A stretch of 50,898 nucleotides of DNA, taken from NCBI RefSeq assembly GCF_004025965.2, contig NZ_SAYU02000025.1, positions 1-50,898 of the forward strand. The letters run 5' to 3'. This DNA is from Phycicoccus flavus. GTDB taxonomy: Bacteria; Actinomycetota; Actinomycetes; Actinomycetales; Dermatophilaceae. The notes under the pieces were generated by a model. That model was not told where the DNA came from. It did no database searches and saw only the letters and a program-made list of their open reading frames with translations. Positions 15,967-23,629 of this stretch are shown piece after piece (position 1 is the first letter of the stretch; every line of letters starts with the position of its first letter). The translations under genes and the position numbers were made by a program.

Positions 15967-17543
15967 GACGGTGCCTGCCCGGTGCGGTAGTAGCCGGCGA
16001 GGTCGAACCCGTACCGGGCCAGGTCCCGGTAGGTGTCGTCGAGGACGTGCGGGAGGGCCTCGCATCCGCCGGGTGGGGTGGCGAATGCGTGCTGGATGGC
16101 GTAGCCAGTGTCCTTCTCTCCAGGGGTGAGGGTGATGACCTCGGCCACCCAGCGGCGGCGCTGCCAGGTGCCGTCGGCGGCGGGGGCGGTGTCGAGGTGG
16201 ACGTACACGACGATGTCGATGGCGGCGGCGATTGCGCGGACGGCGTAGTCATGGGTGACGTGCGAGCCGGCCTCCATGGCGCAGGTGACGAGCTTGGCGA
16301 TAGCGCCCTCGGCGGAGCGGGCATGGGTGGTGGAGATGGACCCGGATCCGGACTCCATCGCCTTGAGCATGGCAAGGATCTCGTGGCCACGGACCTCCCC
16401 GACGATCTGGCGGGACAGGTTGAACCGGAAGGAGTCGAACAGGGCCTCGGTCAGGGTGAACTCGCCCGCCGCACGCCCGTCCGCCGTTCGCTCCCCCGAC
16501 CCGGGGCGCGCCTCCCACGCCACGACGATCGGGTGGGTCTCGGGCAGCTCGTGCAGGTGCAGCTCGTACTCGGTCTCGAACGTCCCGATCGCCTCGTGCG
16601 GCGGGATCTCCGCGGCCAGGGCACGCACCAGGGTCGTCTTGCCGGCGCCCTGGGCGCCGGCGACGACGATCGACCGCCGGGCCTTGACCGCGGCGGCGAG
16701 GAAGGACGCGGCGACCTCGGTCATCGTGCCGAGCGCGACCAGGTCGGCCAGGGTGACCCGGCGCAGGCGGTGGCGACGGATCACCACCGACGGGCGCGGG
16801 GTCACCCACGCCGCCGCGGCCAGGCGGGCGCCGCCATCCAGGCGCAAGTGCAGCCGGGGCTGAGCCTCGGAAAACGGACGGGCGTTGACCTCGCTGCGGG
16901 AGGCCAGGAACACCAGGAAGTCCACGAGCTCGGCGTCGGAGTCCGCAACCGGCGGGCCTGGGACCAGCCGGCCGTCGGTCAGCTCCAGAGTGACCCGGTC
17001 GTGCCCGGTGATGACGATGTTCTCCACCGCGTCGTCGTCGACCAGCGGCTGCAGCCGGCCCAGCCCGAACAGGGCGTCCTCGACCGCGACCGCCATCGCG
17101 GCCTGCTCGGCCGGTGACCAGGTCGGAGCGCCGGCGGTGATCCGTTCGGCGGTCTCGGCCTCGAGAAGGTCGGCAATGATCTCCCGGCCACGCTCCCGCT
17201 GCCCGGCCGGGTCGAGGTGGCCGCGGCCCGTGCCGATCGCGGCGGACAGCCGGTCCGATGCCTGTTGCCGGACCGTCGCCACCAGCGTCCAGTCCAGGAC
17301 ACCCGTGAACCGGTCTGGCGCCGGCGAGCCCGGTAGGCGGGGCGCCGGCTTCGTGGCCGGGTGCACGACGAGCGGTGCCGGTGCAGGCCTGCGCATCGGC
17401 GTCGTCGGGGTCATGGAGAAGGACCCGCGGACCCGCCCCGCGGGCGGCGCCGACTGAGGCACGGCCGGGGCGAAGAGCGGCAGGTCCGTCGGGTCCGGGG
17501 CCATCGGGTCCGGGCTTGTGGGTGACTGAGGTTCGGCGCTCAT
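15963..17543 (-). CDS. tadA: CpaF/TadA-type secretion ATPase
   Basis: A 526-residue GspE-superfamily ATPase that powers Tad pilus assembly. Residues 1-75 are a proline-rich lead. The N-terminal two-thirds carries the CpaF domain (LFGLGRLQPLVDDDAVENI is a classic signature), with Walker A GAQGAGKTT from residue 296. An Asp-box-like FETEYELHL and the segment RQIVGEVRGHEILAML (Walker B region) follow, then a histidine-box-like SISTTHARSAEGAIAKL. All motifs are intact, so it should be active. It overlaps the TadB gene downstream and the TadZ-like gene upstream. Confidence 0.92.
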   Translation of the reverse strand: MSAEPQSPTSPDPMAPDPTDLPLFAPAVPQSAPPAGRVRGSFSMTPTTPMRRPAPAPLVVHPATKPAPRLPGSPAPDRFTGVLDWTLVATVRQQASDRLSAAIGTGRGHLDPAGQRERGREIIADLLEAETAERITAGAPTWSPAEQAAMAVAVEDALFGLGRLQPLVDDDAVENIVITGHDRVTLELTDGRLVPGPPVADSDAELVDFLVFLASRSEVNARPFSEAQPRLHLRLDGGARLAAAAWVTPRPSVVIRRHRLRRVTLADLVALGTMTEVAASFLAAAVKARRSIVVAGAQGAGKTTLVRALAAEIPPHEAIGTFETEYELHLHELPETHPIVVAWEARPGSGERTADGRAAGEFTLTEALFDSFRFNLSRQIVGEVRGHEILAMLKAMESGSGSISTTHARSAEGAIAKLVTCAMEAGSHVTHDYAVRAIAAAIDIVVYVHLDTAPAADGTWQRRRWVAEVITLTPGEKDTGYAIQHAFATPPGGCEALPHVLDDTYRDLARYGFDLAGYYRTGQAPS

Positions 17544-18364
17544 GCCCGCTCCCCCGCCGGGATGTGTCCCGCGTCCGGGCCCGAACCGGCAGAGCCGGGC
17601 TGGAGGTCGGCGATGGCTCGGCCGATCCTGGTGCGGGCGGCGTCACCGGCCGCGCGCAGCGACGTCGGGAGCGGTGAGCGCTCCCAGCGGCGGGGGCGGG
17701 GGGCCCCGCGGGAGAAGACGGCGGCGCCGGGCTCATCCCAGGCCAGCGAGGCCAGCACCGGCACTCTCAGCACCTTGGCCACCTCGCGCGGGGTGTAGGG
17801 ACGTCCGGGCCCGACCGGGAGCAGCGCCAGGGCGCCGCCGGCGCCCCGCTCCTCGAAGCCGGTGCGGAGGGTCTGGGCCCAGGACCGAGCCCCGGCGAGA
17901 GAGACCAGGTCGGTGCGGCTCACCAGCAGGCACAGGTCCGCCGCGTTAAGCAGGGGTTCTGGGGACCCGGTGAGGCCAAGACGCCCGGCGTCGACCAGGA
18001 CGTCCTGACCGAGGCTGTTCATGGAGGTCAGGGCCGCCGCCAGCGGCTCCCACAGCGCCTCCACCGACCGGGCCTGCCCATGGGACAGCAGCCCCGGCAA
18101 GAACGTCACGTCCGTGTCGGGGATCCGCATGGCCAGGCGTGGGATCGCGTCGGTGAGGGTGCCCGTGCGGTGGGCGAAGGCGAGGTCGAGCATGGTGCCG
18201 GGTGGGGTGACCTGGCCGCGGAAATACCCCGCCAGGACCGCGGAGCCGCCGGTGGGGTCGGCCTCGACGAGCAGGACCGGCCGGGGCCAGGTCAGGGCCA
18301 GCCCGAGCGCGGCCGTGGTCACCCCGGGCGACCCGGAGGCCGAGCACAACACGATCAGACTCAT
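17540..18364 (-). CDS. TadZ/CpaE-like ParA-family protein with degenerate P-loop
   Basis: A 274-residue ParA-like protein upstream of cpaF, where TadZ/CpaE normally sits. I chose ATG 18364 because GAAGGGGAG lies about nine bases upstream and the ParA strand starts at once (MSLIVLCSASGSPGVTTAAL). A GTG at 18388 (GTGA overlap with the SAF gene) would add eight residues. The P-loop position reads SGSPGVTT, lacking the GKT lysine, as in several actinobacterial Tad loci, so catalysis is doubtful. LLVEADPTGG matches the deviant-Walker aspartate strand. Role: probable polar localisation or scaffolding of the Tad machine. Confidence 0.75.
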   Translation of the reverse strand: MSLIVLCSASGSPGVTTAALGLALTWPRPVLLVEADPTGGSAVLAGYFRGQVTPPGTMLDLAFAHRTGTLTDAIPRLAMRIPDTDVTFLPGLLSHGQARSVEALWEPLAAALTSMNSLGQDVLVDAGRLGLTGSPEPLLNAADLCLLVSRTDLVSLAGARSWAQTLRTGFEERGAGGALALLPVGPGRPYTPREVAKVLRVPVLASLAWDEPGAAVFSRGAPRPRRWERSPLPTSLRAAGDAARTRIGRAIADLQPGSAGSGPDAGHIPAGERA

Positions 18365-18384
18365 CTCGGACCACTCCCCTTCGT

Positions 18385-19077
18385 TCACCGTTGCCGGGAG
18401 TCCAGGACGAGGGCGACGTTCCCGGTCGCTGCCCGCGCAGCGAGGGCGGCGGCGTCGGCCTCCGGGACGGCGACGGTGACGATCCGCAGCCCGGTGATGT
18501 CATCGACCGCGACCGCGACGACCGTCGCGGCCACCTCCACCGGCGGCGCGTCGCCGAGCTCACCCTGCGCGCCCGGGGTCGACACCACGCGGACGGCGTC
18601 GCCGGCGGCGAGAGGCTCGCCCGGCATCCCCGCCGCGGGGAGCCCGATCCCGACCAGGCTCTCGCCAGCGCCGGGCAGCAGCGTGTCGGTGACCTGGTCA
18701 CGGCTGAGGAGGGTTCCCGCGGTGATGTCGGCTGCGGCCCGGCGGCCGACGACCGCGGGCATCTCGGCCGCGGGGACCGGGTGGAGGGCGGGGTCGGCGC
18801 TGACCTGGACCGTCATGAGGTCCCCGGCGGTGATGAGGGCTCCGCGTTCGACGCTGACGCGGGCGGCCAGGACGGTGGTGGTGGAGCTCGTCGCGGTCCA
18901 GGCCCACGCCGCGAGCAGCGCCCCGAGGCAGACCAGGGCGACGGACGCGGCGACCAGGGTCGGGCGCCGGCGCAGCTTCGGTGCCGGCGTCACCGGGACC
19001 GGCGCCGCGGGTGCCGGGGCAGCGTCGGGGGCAGGGTGGAGGGTGTCGGCCCGGGGCGGGTCGGCCATCGTGGTCAT
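18385..19077 (-). CDS. SAF-domain protein, CpaB/RcpC-like
   Basis: A 230-residue protein with one membrane helix (about residues 37-59, starting RRPTLVAASVALVCLGALLA) and an outer SAF/CpaB domain. The SAF core is visible as VLAARVSVERGALITAGDL and RAAADITAGTLLSRDQVTD, then a second lobe. In gram-negative Tad systems CpaB/RcpC assists the outer-membrane secretin; in actinobacteria it may act in the wall zone. ATG 19077 was chosen over an upstream in-frame start because AAGGGGG precedes it and the upstream codons are not conserved-looking. The stop overlaps the possible GTG start of the TadZ-like gene. Confidence 0.8.
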   Translation of the reverse strand: MTTMADPPRADTLHPAPDAAPAPAAPVPVTPAPKLRRRPTLVAASVALVCLGALLAAWAWTATSSTTTVLAARVSVERGALITAGDLMTVQVSADPALHPVPAAEMPAVVGRRAAADITAGTLLSRDQVTDTLLPGAGESLVGIGLPAAGMPGEPLAAGDAVRVVSTPGAQGELGDAPPVEVAATVVAVAVDDITGLRIVTVAVPEADAAALAARAATGNVALVLDSRQR

Positions 19078-19113
19078 TGCGACCCCCTTGCGCATGCTCG
19101 TTGACGCGGTGCC

Positions 19114-20037
19114 CTACTGGGTGAGCACCTGGACCTCACCGACGGTGATCACCGCCGTGTCGGAGAACTGCAGCGGGATCGACCCGCTCTGACCCACGCC
19201 TGCCCAGTCCACGCTCCAGTAGGAGGTCGCCCGGACCGTGTACCGGCCCTGCCGGTCGTACCGGTACCCGCAGTCCGGGCTGGCCTGGGAGCCGAACCGG
19301 TCGGCGTACGGGGTGCCCGGGGCGCGGCACACGACGACCTCACCATCGCCCATGGCCCACACCACCTTGGTGACGCGGGCGGTCGCGCTCACCGCATAGC
19401 CGCCGGCGGCGGCGGTCTTCGTCATTGGCCCGCGGGTCGAGGCGCCGTCGTCGGCGTTCCACATCCACACCGGCATCCCTACGACGCCGACCGCGCCGGG
19501 ACTGGCCTCGGGGACGATACCGATGGTGACCGCTCGCAGGTTCATCGTCGCGACCGCCTGCTGAGCCAGGACCCGCGGGTCCGGGGGCGCACCGTTGGGT
19601 GGCTGCGCCAGCCAGACGAGGTAGACCACCCCGACGAGGCGCGGGTCGACCGAGCGGGTGCACTCGTAGATCTGCCCGTCGGTGTGCCCACCCCAGGCCG
19701 GGTCACCGGCCGGAGGCTGGGGCGAGGCGGCCTTGCAGTAGGCCTGCTCCGACTGCGACCACCATCCCGCCTTCCCCGAACACGGAACCGTCTGCTTCTT
19801 CCCGCCCAGGGTGTAGGTGCAGGTGCGGGCGGGTGTCGTCGACCTACCTGCGCCACCCGAGCCGCCCCCAGACCCCCCACCACCGCCGCCAGGGTCGCCC
19901 ACGACGATGAGGCACTGGCCGCTTCGCGGGTCAGGCGTCGAGCCAGGAGGGCACTCGATCGGGTCGGCCGCCGCGGCTGCCACACCCAAGCCACCCGCGG
20001 TCAACGCCGCCACCAGCACGGCGAGCATCCTCAGCAT
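19114..20037 (-). CDS. Secreted protein of the ICE pilus block, unknown function
   Basis: A 307-residue exported protein. A signal peptide (LAVLVAALTAGGLGVAAAAA, then DPIECPPGSTPDP) and a Gly-rich linker (about residues 52-68) precede a cysteine-containing outer domain with paired cysteines (RTCTYTLGG, VPCSGK, AYCKAAS, YECTRSV). A beta-rich C-terminal domain ends with YRYDRQGRYTVRATSYW, reminiscent of PKD-like folds. Proteins of this layout are found near TadE/SAF genes in actinobacterial elements. It begins inside the last codons of the upstream lipoprotein gene (7-base overlap). Surface adhesion or wall-associated function is a guess. Confidence 0.65.
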   Translation of the reverse strand: MLRMLAVLVAALTAGGLGVAAAAADPIECPPGSTPDPRSGQCLIVVGDPGGGGGGSGGGSGGAGRSTTPARTCTYTLGGKKQTVPCSGKAGWWSQSEQAYCKAASPQPPAGDPAWGGHTDGQIYECTRSVDPRLVGVVYLVWLAQPPNGAPPDPRVLAQQAVATMNLRAVTIGIVPEASPGAVGVVGMPVWMWNADDGASTRGPMTKTAAAGGYAVSATARVTKVVWAMGDGEVVVCRAPGTPYADRFGSQASPDCGYRYDRQGRYTVRATSYWSVDWAGVGQSGSIPLQFSDTAVITVGEVQVLTQ

Positions 20038-20627
20038 GGCTCCCCCTCGAGGGTGTCCCGTACGACCAGAAAGCGGTCCGCGCGCTTATCGACGGTGTAC
20101 GAGAACTGCTGCGCATCAGGCCGGTTGGGGTTCACCTGCGACGTGCCGGAGCCGTCGACGAAGTCGATGTCGCTAACATCCACGCAGGCCGACACCGAGA
20201 ACGTTGCCGCCTTGGCACGTGTTGCCCGGACATCGGTCAGCGTGGCCGTCCCCGTTTGGGTCCAGCCCTTCGCTCGGTATGCGTTGAGGGCGACCCTCTG
20301 CTGAGAGAACGCTTGGTCCGACGACACGGCCTTCAGGTCGTCGACCGGACTCTCTGGGTTGGCGGCGAGCTGGTCGACGAGCGCCCAGTAGTCCACGACC
20401 GCGTCACCGGCACGCCGCAGGTCACGCTGCTCAGGACTCTCGGATGGCGAGTCCGATGGTGTGGGGGAGCTCGGGGATGAAGAACCCGACGCCGTCGATG
20501 GCCCAGTAACCGGCGTCGACAGTGAGGGGGTCTCGTCTGGCTGCTGACACGCCGAGAGAACCACAGCAGCGAGCAGACAGGCTGCCAGCGCGATCCACCG
20601 CGACGAGTTCTGTGAGCCCTTCGCCAT
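20031..20627 (-). CDS. Lipoprotein, first gene of pilus block
   Basis: A 198-residue lipoprotein: signal peptide WIALAACLLAAVVLSACQQP with lipobox LSAC, a Ser/Pro/Thr-rich tether (about residues 30-65), then a small alpha/beta domain. ATG 20627 has GGAGGGG a few bases upstream; a longer ORF start adds only residues without export character. The domain pattern (VVDYWALVDQLAANP early, ending DRFLVVRDTLEGEPC) resembles the NTF2-like lipoproteins often encoded by actinobacterial mobile elements. No catalytic residues are recognised. It is the most promoter-proximal gene of the minus-strand pilus block. Confidence 0.68.
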   Translation of the reverse strand: MAKGSQNSSRWIALAACLLAAVVLSACQQPDETPSLSTPVTGPSTASGSSSPSSPTPSDSPSESPEQRDLRRAGDAVVDYWALVDQLAANPESPVDDLKAVSSDQAFSQQRVALNAYRAKGWTQTGTATLTDVRATRAKAATFSVSACVDVSDIDFVDGSGTSQVNPNRPDAQQFSYTVDKRADRFLVVRDTLEGEPC

Positions 20628-20716
20628 CGGCCCCTCCGACGTGCTACCGCCCCATCCCTGAGGTGGTGCCAATCAGAATCGCACTGATCTTCCGCTCTGT
20701 CTTGTCCACCCGGGCC

Positions 20717-20725
20717 TGTGGATAA
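20717..20725 (+). promoter_or_regulatory. Consensus DnaA-box 9-mer
   Basis: TGTGGATAA, the complement of the DnaA box TTATCCACA, lies in the non-coding stretch upstream of the pilus block. A second identical copy is at 23618-23626 next to attR. A single box has no replication meaning by itself. Confidence 0.3.
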
Positions 20726-20842
20726 TCCAGCCGTCGCAGGGTCCCGTTGACGTAGCCCTATGGCGGCGGTGTGGCGCACATCGCTGCGCGCGGCTCCCGA
20801 CGTTCCGCTTCCGTCCAGACCTGGGACCTTTAGCCTTCGCCC

Positions 20843-21097
20843 ATGAAGGACGTTGGGGTCAGCTTCTACATCAACTGGCTCAGCGTGCCGTTCTTCTTCG
20901 TCCCGGCATTGGCCGTCGCGCTATACGGCGCGCAGGTGTCCGGCGGCTTCATGCGGCCATGGATCAGCCTCAAGCCCGTGTGGTGGTTCCTCCTGCTCTT
21001 CCTGGTGCCACCGCTGGGCTACCTCCTGCTCGCGGTGAACCTGTTCGCCCACAGACGCACGCCGGGCGCCATGACTGGTCGAACCGCGGCCGAGTAA
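20843..21097 (+). CDS. Small membrane protein of unknown function
   Basis: An 84-residue protein with two predicted membrane helices: residues 10-30 (NWLSVPFFFVPALAVALYG) and 45-68 (VWWFLLLFLVPPLGYLLLAV), separated by a polar loop with a Pro-Trp. It is the only plus-strand gene candidate in this stretch and lies outside the overlapping operons. The ribosome site is weak. The hydrophobic pattern and clean boundaries favour a real gene, but the family is not recognised and there is no contextual clue beyond residence in the ICE. Confidence 0.5.
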   Translation: MKDVGVSFYINWLSVPFFFVPALAVALYGAQVSGGFMRPWISLKPVWWFLLLFLVPPLGYLLLAVNLFAHRRTPGAMTGRTAAE

Positions 21098-21171
21098 GCA
21101 TCCAGACCCGTGTCGTCGATACGGTCGTCTGGCGGCGATATGGGGCGGTCCCACAGACTTGTCGGTCGCGC

Positions 21172-21200
21172 TTGCTCAAGACACGTTGGCAAGTTAACTT
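21172..21200 (+). promoter_or_regulatory. Candidate promoter of the toxin-antitoxin pair
   Basis: TTGCTC at 21172-21177 and TAACTT at 21195-21200 are 17 bases apart. The GTG start of the toxin frame at 21207 lies only seven bases after the -10, which would give a leaderless transcript. Confidence 0.4.
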
Positions 21201-21206
21201 GGGCAG

Positions 21207-21436
21207 GTGTTGGGTGAGCCGATCATCGCGCCGTCGGCGTTCAAGCACGGCGTCGACGAGGCGGACATCCTGCACGCGTACCGGAACCCGGTGCGGATCT
21301 GGGACCTGGGCGACGGGTTCACGATGATGGTCGGCTCGAGCGGACGACCATCTTCATCGAGGTCCGGCACGTCGAGGGCGACCGGGCCCATGTGATCGTG
21401 CACGCGATGCGGGCACGGGAGAAGTTCTTGAGGTGA
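21207..21436 (+). pseudogene. Frameshifted toxin (BrnT/RelE-like) of a type II toxin-antitoxin pair
   Basis: The first frame encodes IIAPSAFKHGVDEADILHAY and DLGDGFTMMVG, matching small actinobacterial toxins in which the motif (A/S)..HGV.E.DI.HA precedes a short beta-sheet. The continuation of that sheet (TTIFIEVRHVEGDRAHVIVH, ending in AREKFLR) is found only in another frame. Restoring one base near 21336-21340 (after GTCGGCTC) joins the two parts into one protein of about 76 residues that ends exactly at the GTGA overlap with the antitoxin. Either the toxin has been inactivated by a one-base deletion or the assembly has an error there. Confidence 0.6.
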
Positions 21437-21711
21437 CGATGATGCCGCGGACAGTTGACGAGATCCTCCAGCACGCTGACGAGCTGGCGGCCCGGTTCGA
21501 GGACTACGAACCTCGCGAGGGAGACGAGTTGGACTCCGCCGCGGTCGCGTTGCTGCGGACTGCGGTGGCGGAGCGCTCCGAGGCCGAGCGTCACATGGTC
21601 GAGGCGGTCCGGCGCGCCCGCGAGGCCGGCCTGTCGTGGAGTGCGATCGGAAGTCTCGTAGGTACCTCGGGCGAAGCCGCCCGGCAGCGGTACTCCTCCA
21701 AGGTCGCCTGA
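21433..21711 (+). CDS. Antitoxin with C-terminal helix-turn-helix
   Basis: A 92-residue acidic, helical protein. The C-terminal segment LSWSAIGSLVGTSGEAARQR is a clear helix-turn-helix of the type found in antitoxins paired with BrnT/RelE-like toxins; the N-terminal half (EILQHADELAARFEDYEPRE) would bind the toxin. The GTG at 21433 overlaps the toxin stop as GTGA; ATGs at 21439 and 21442 are alternatives. The gene is intact although its toxin partner is broken, which is the viable direction of decay. It may still repress its own promoter. Confidence 0.65.
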   Translation: MTMMPRTVDEILQHADELAARFEDYEPREGDELDSAAVALLRTAVAERSEAERHMVEAVRRAREAGLSWSAIGSLVGTSGEAARQRYSSKVA

Positions 21712-22057
21712 CCTCGACGCCCGACCGTCGCCCAACAGGCGGCGGATAGGGGAACGAGGCTCCAGGACAGTGTCGAGCGTGACGTCGCGCGTTCCGAATC
21801 GATCAGCCGGCGCCACGAGCCGCCTTCCGGACCGGAAGCCTGCTGCAGAAGGCTCGCCACCCGGAAGGCGGCTCGTGAGGGAGATCTGTTTCGAGTAGCC
21901 CCAAGTGGGCGGTGTGCAGCAGCTCGCGGGGTGGCGCTTCCTAAGCGCCAAGACGTGGGTGGGGAGGAATAGGGGGTGACTGAGTTGAGGCGGCTCCGCT
22001 GCACACCAACACCCCAGCCGCGTGAGGCACCTCGTTCGGTTGCCGTTGACAACCTCG
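21712..22057. other. Non-coding stretch between antitoxin and excisionase
   Basis: About 346 bases with no convincing gene. It holds the 64-base hairpin annotated at 21814-21877. The minus-strand xis gene ends at its right edge. Confidence 0.55.
21814..21877. repeat. Perfect 17-bp inverted repeat with nested hairpin
   Basis: Left arm 21814-21830 (CACGAGCCGCCTTCCGG) and right arm 21861-21877 are exact reverse complements. The 30-base loop contains a smaller AGCCT/AGGCT stem, so the whole can fold into a long two-part hairpin on either strand. There is no T-tract, and the structure is far longer than a usual terminator. Confidence 0.8.
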
Positions 22058-22321
22058 TCACCCGCCCGCGACGAAATCCCCTACCCATGACAGTTCTGTA
22101 GCGGGGCGCCTCGTAAACCCATCCGTAGTCACAGACCCCACGGTGGGGACGAGGACCAGGAGAGCGTCTACGTCAGTCGGGTCGACCCTGATGAGTCGTC
22201 CACTCCGGTACGCCGGCAACTCACCCGCGGCTATACGCCGGCGCAGAGTCTTGGTGCTCATACCGGTACGGACGGACGCCTGCCTCAGTGACTCGAACGA
22301 TCGGTGCGGGTTGGGGTTCAT
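22058..22321 (-). CDS. xis: Excisionase (MerR/AlpA-like recombination directionality factor)
   Basis: An 87-residue DNA-binding protein with a winged helix-turn-helix of the excisionase type: SLRQASVRTGMSTKTLRRRI, then AAGELPAYRSGRLIRVDPTD, where the G.LPAYR.GR..RV wing is diagnostic. ATG 22321 has an excellent ribosome site (AAGGAGGT, 11 bases upstream), which decides the start against a longer ORF. It lies about 85 bases downstream of the integrase start-to-stop axis on the same strand: integrase is 22408-23526, so xis is transcribed after int. It would bind near attR and bias the integrase to excision. Confidence 0.82.
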   Translation of the reverse strand: MNPNPHRSFESLRQASVRTGMSTKTLRRRIAAGELPAYRSGRLIRVDPTDVDALLVLVPTVGSVTTDGFTRRPATELSWVGDFVAGG

Positions 22322-22407
22322 GGCGATGTACCTCCTTGCTCCTAATGGCCGCTCGGAGCCGTGGGTGGACATTCCGAAGGCGCTTCGTCAGAAGATGAAG
22401 CAACCGG

Positions 22408-23526
22408 CTACTGCGCTTCAGCCATCCGGGAGAGGGCGGCCGCGATTTCGGCGTCCCGTCCTCGAGCCGCGTGTTGGTAGCGCAGCGCTGCTTGGGGGGT
22501 GGAGTGGCCGATGCGAGCCATGAGCTCGGCCAGGGTGGCGCCTGTCTGCGCTGCCAGCACGGCACCTGTGTGACGCAGGTCGTGGATCCGCAGGTCTGGC
22601 CGGCCTGCGGCTTCTCGCGCGCGGTACCAGTGGCGGTAGATGGTGTTCGGGTGCACCTGAACCCCCGCGTCGCCCACCGAGGGGAAGACCAAGGAGTCCT
22701 TCTCCGGGAGCACGAACCGATCGAGGTGCTGCTGGAGGACCGGGAGCAGGTGGGGCGGGACTGCGACGTCGCGGATCCCAGCGTGGCTCTTGGGAAGACC
22801 CACCGAGACCTGACCATCCACGCGGACCACGCCCCGCCGCACGCGTAAGACACTCGTTCTCATGTCAATGTCACCGCGACGGAGCTCGGACAGCTCTCCG
22901 AACCGAAGGCCGCACCACGCCCCCAACAGGACAAGGGCCTGGTACCGGTCTGGCATGCTCTCAACGACGATGCGGAGCTCGCTCAACGACGCCGGCTCGA
23001 CTCGTCGAGTCGAGGCAGACGTTCCTGCACCCCGGATCCTGCAGGGGTTGGCGGCGATAACCTCGTCAGTCATGGCCGTAGAGAGGATCGCTCGCAGCAG
23101 CCCATACGCGTGCGCTCGCTGCGTGGGCTTGGCAGGGTCCAGGCCGGAGTGCCAGATGCGGACCGCCGTGGGGGTGATGTCCCGCATGGCGACATTGCCG
23201 AACGCGGGCAAGATGAAGCGGTCCAACTGCCGGCGATAGAGCAGTCGAGTGCGTGGCCTCACGTCCCGGTGACGTAACCATGCTTCGGCGTAGGGACCGA
23301 AGGTCTCCGAGGCACGCTGGACACGGGCCCTCCTCGCCTGCACAGGAGACCATTCGTCACGTTGCATCAGACGACGTTCGTCAACCAGCCACGCCTCGGC
23401 GTCCGCCTTGGTCTCGAACGTGGACGGCGCGCGGTGGATACCTTGATCCGGTCCCATGTAGTACGCCTGATAGCGCCGATTGGACCTTCGGCGGATGGTG
23501 CCGAAGTCGCGCTTGGGCCGAGCCAT
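22408..23526 (-). CDS. int: Tyrosine site-specific integrase
   Basis: A 372-residue tyrosine recombinase. It has an N-terminal arm-binding domain (GTIRRRSNRRYQAYYMG), a core-binding SAM-like domain (about residues 72-165) and a C-terminal catalytic domain. Catalytic residues are all present: Arg208 (CGLRFGEL), Lys246 (LPKSHAG), His315 and Arg318 (HDLRHT), His341 (GHSTPQ) and the nucleophile Tyr350 (ALRYQHA). Length is normal. The gene points away from attR, with its 5' end 160 bases from the tRNA remnant; that gap holds repeats fitting arm-type sites. It catalyses integration and excision at the tRNA 3' end. Confidence 0.95.
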   Translation of the reverse strand: MARPKRDFGTIRRRSNRRYQAYYMGPDQGIHRAPSTFETKADAEAWLVDERRLMQRDEWSPVQARRARVQRASETFGPYAEAWLRHRDVRPRTRLLYRRQLDRFILPAFGNVAMRDITPTAVRIWHSGLDPAKPTQRAHAYGLLRAILSTAMTDEVIAANPCRIRGAGTSASTRRVEPASLSELRIVVESMPDRYQALVLLGAWCGLRFGELSELRRGDIDMRTSVLRVRRGVVRVDGQVSVGLPKSHAGIRDVAVPPHLLPVLQQHLDRFVLPEKDSLVFPSVGDAGVQVHPNTIYRHWYRAREAAGRPDLRIHDLRHTGAVLAAQTGATLAELMARIGHSTPQAALRYQHAARGRDAEIAAALSRMAEAQ

Positions 23527-23551
23527 CCGTCGTCACCTGGCCGTCGCGCTT

Positions 23552-23574
23552 GGGCATAACTGGGGCATAACTGG
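23552..23574. repeat. Tandem 11-bp repeat upstream of integrase
   Basis: GGGCATAACTGG occurs at 23552-23563 and again at 23563-23574, a period of 11 bases or one helical turn. Position between int and attR suggests integrase or excisionase arm sites. Confidence 0.6.
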
Positions 23575-23617
23575 AGGGTATGTGGGCCCTCAGGTGTCCA
23601 CTTGGGTCGCAGCCGTC

Positions 23618-23626
23618 TGTGGATAA
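23618..23626 (+). promoter_or_regulatory. Consensus DnaA-box 9-mer near attR
   Basis: TGTGGATAA, identical to the copy at 20717-20725. It lies between the integrase arm-site candidates. It may be chance, or a host-factor site. Confidence 0.25.
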
Positions 23627-23629
23627 CTT

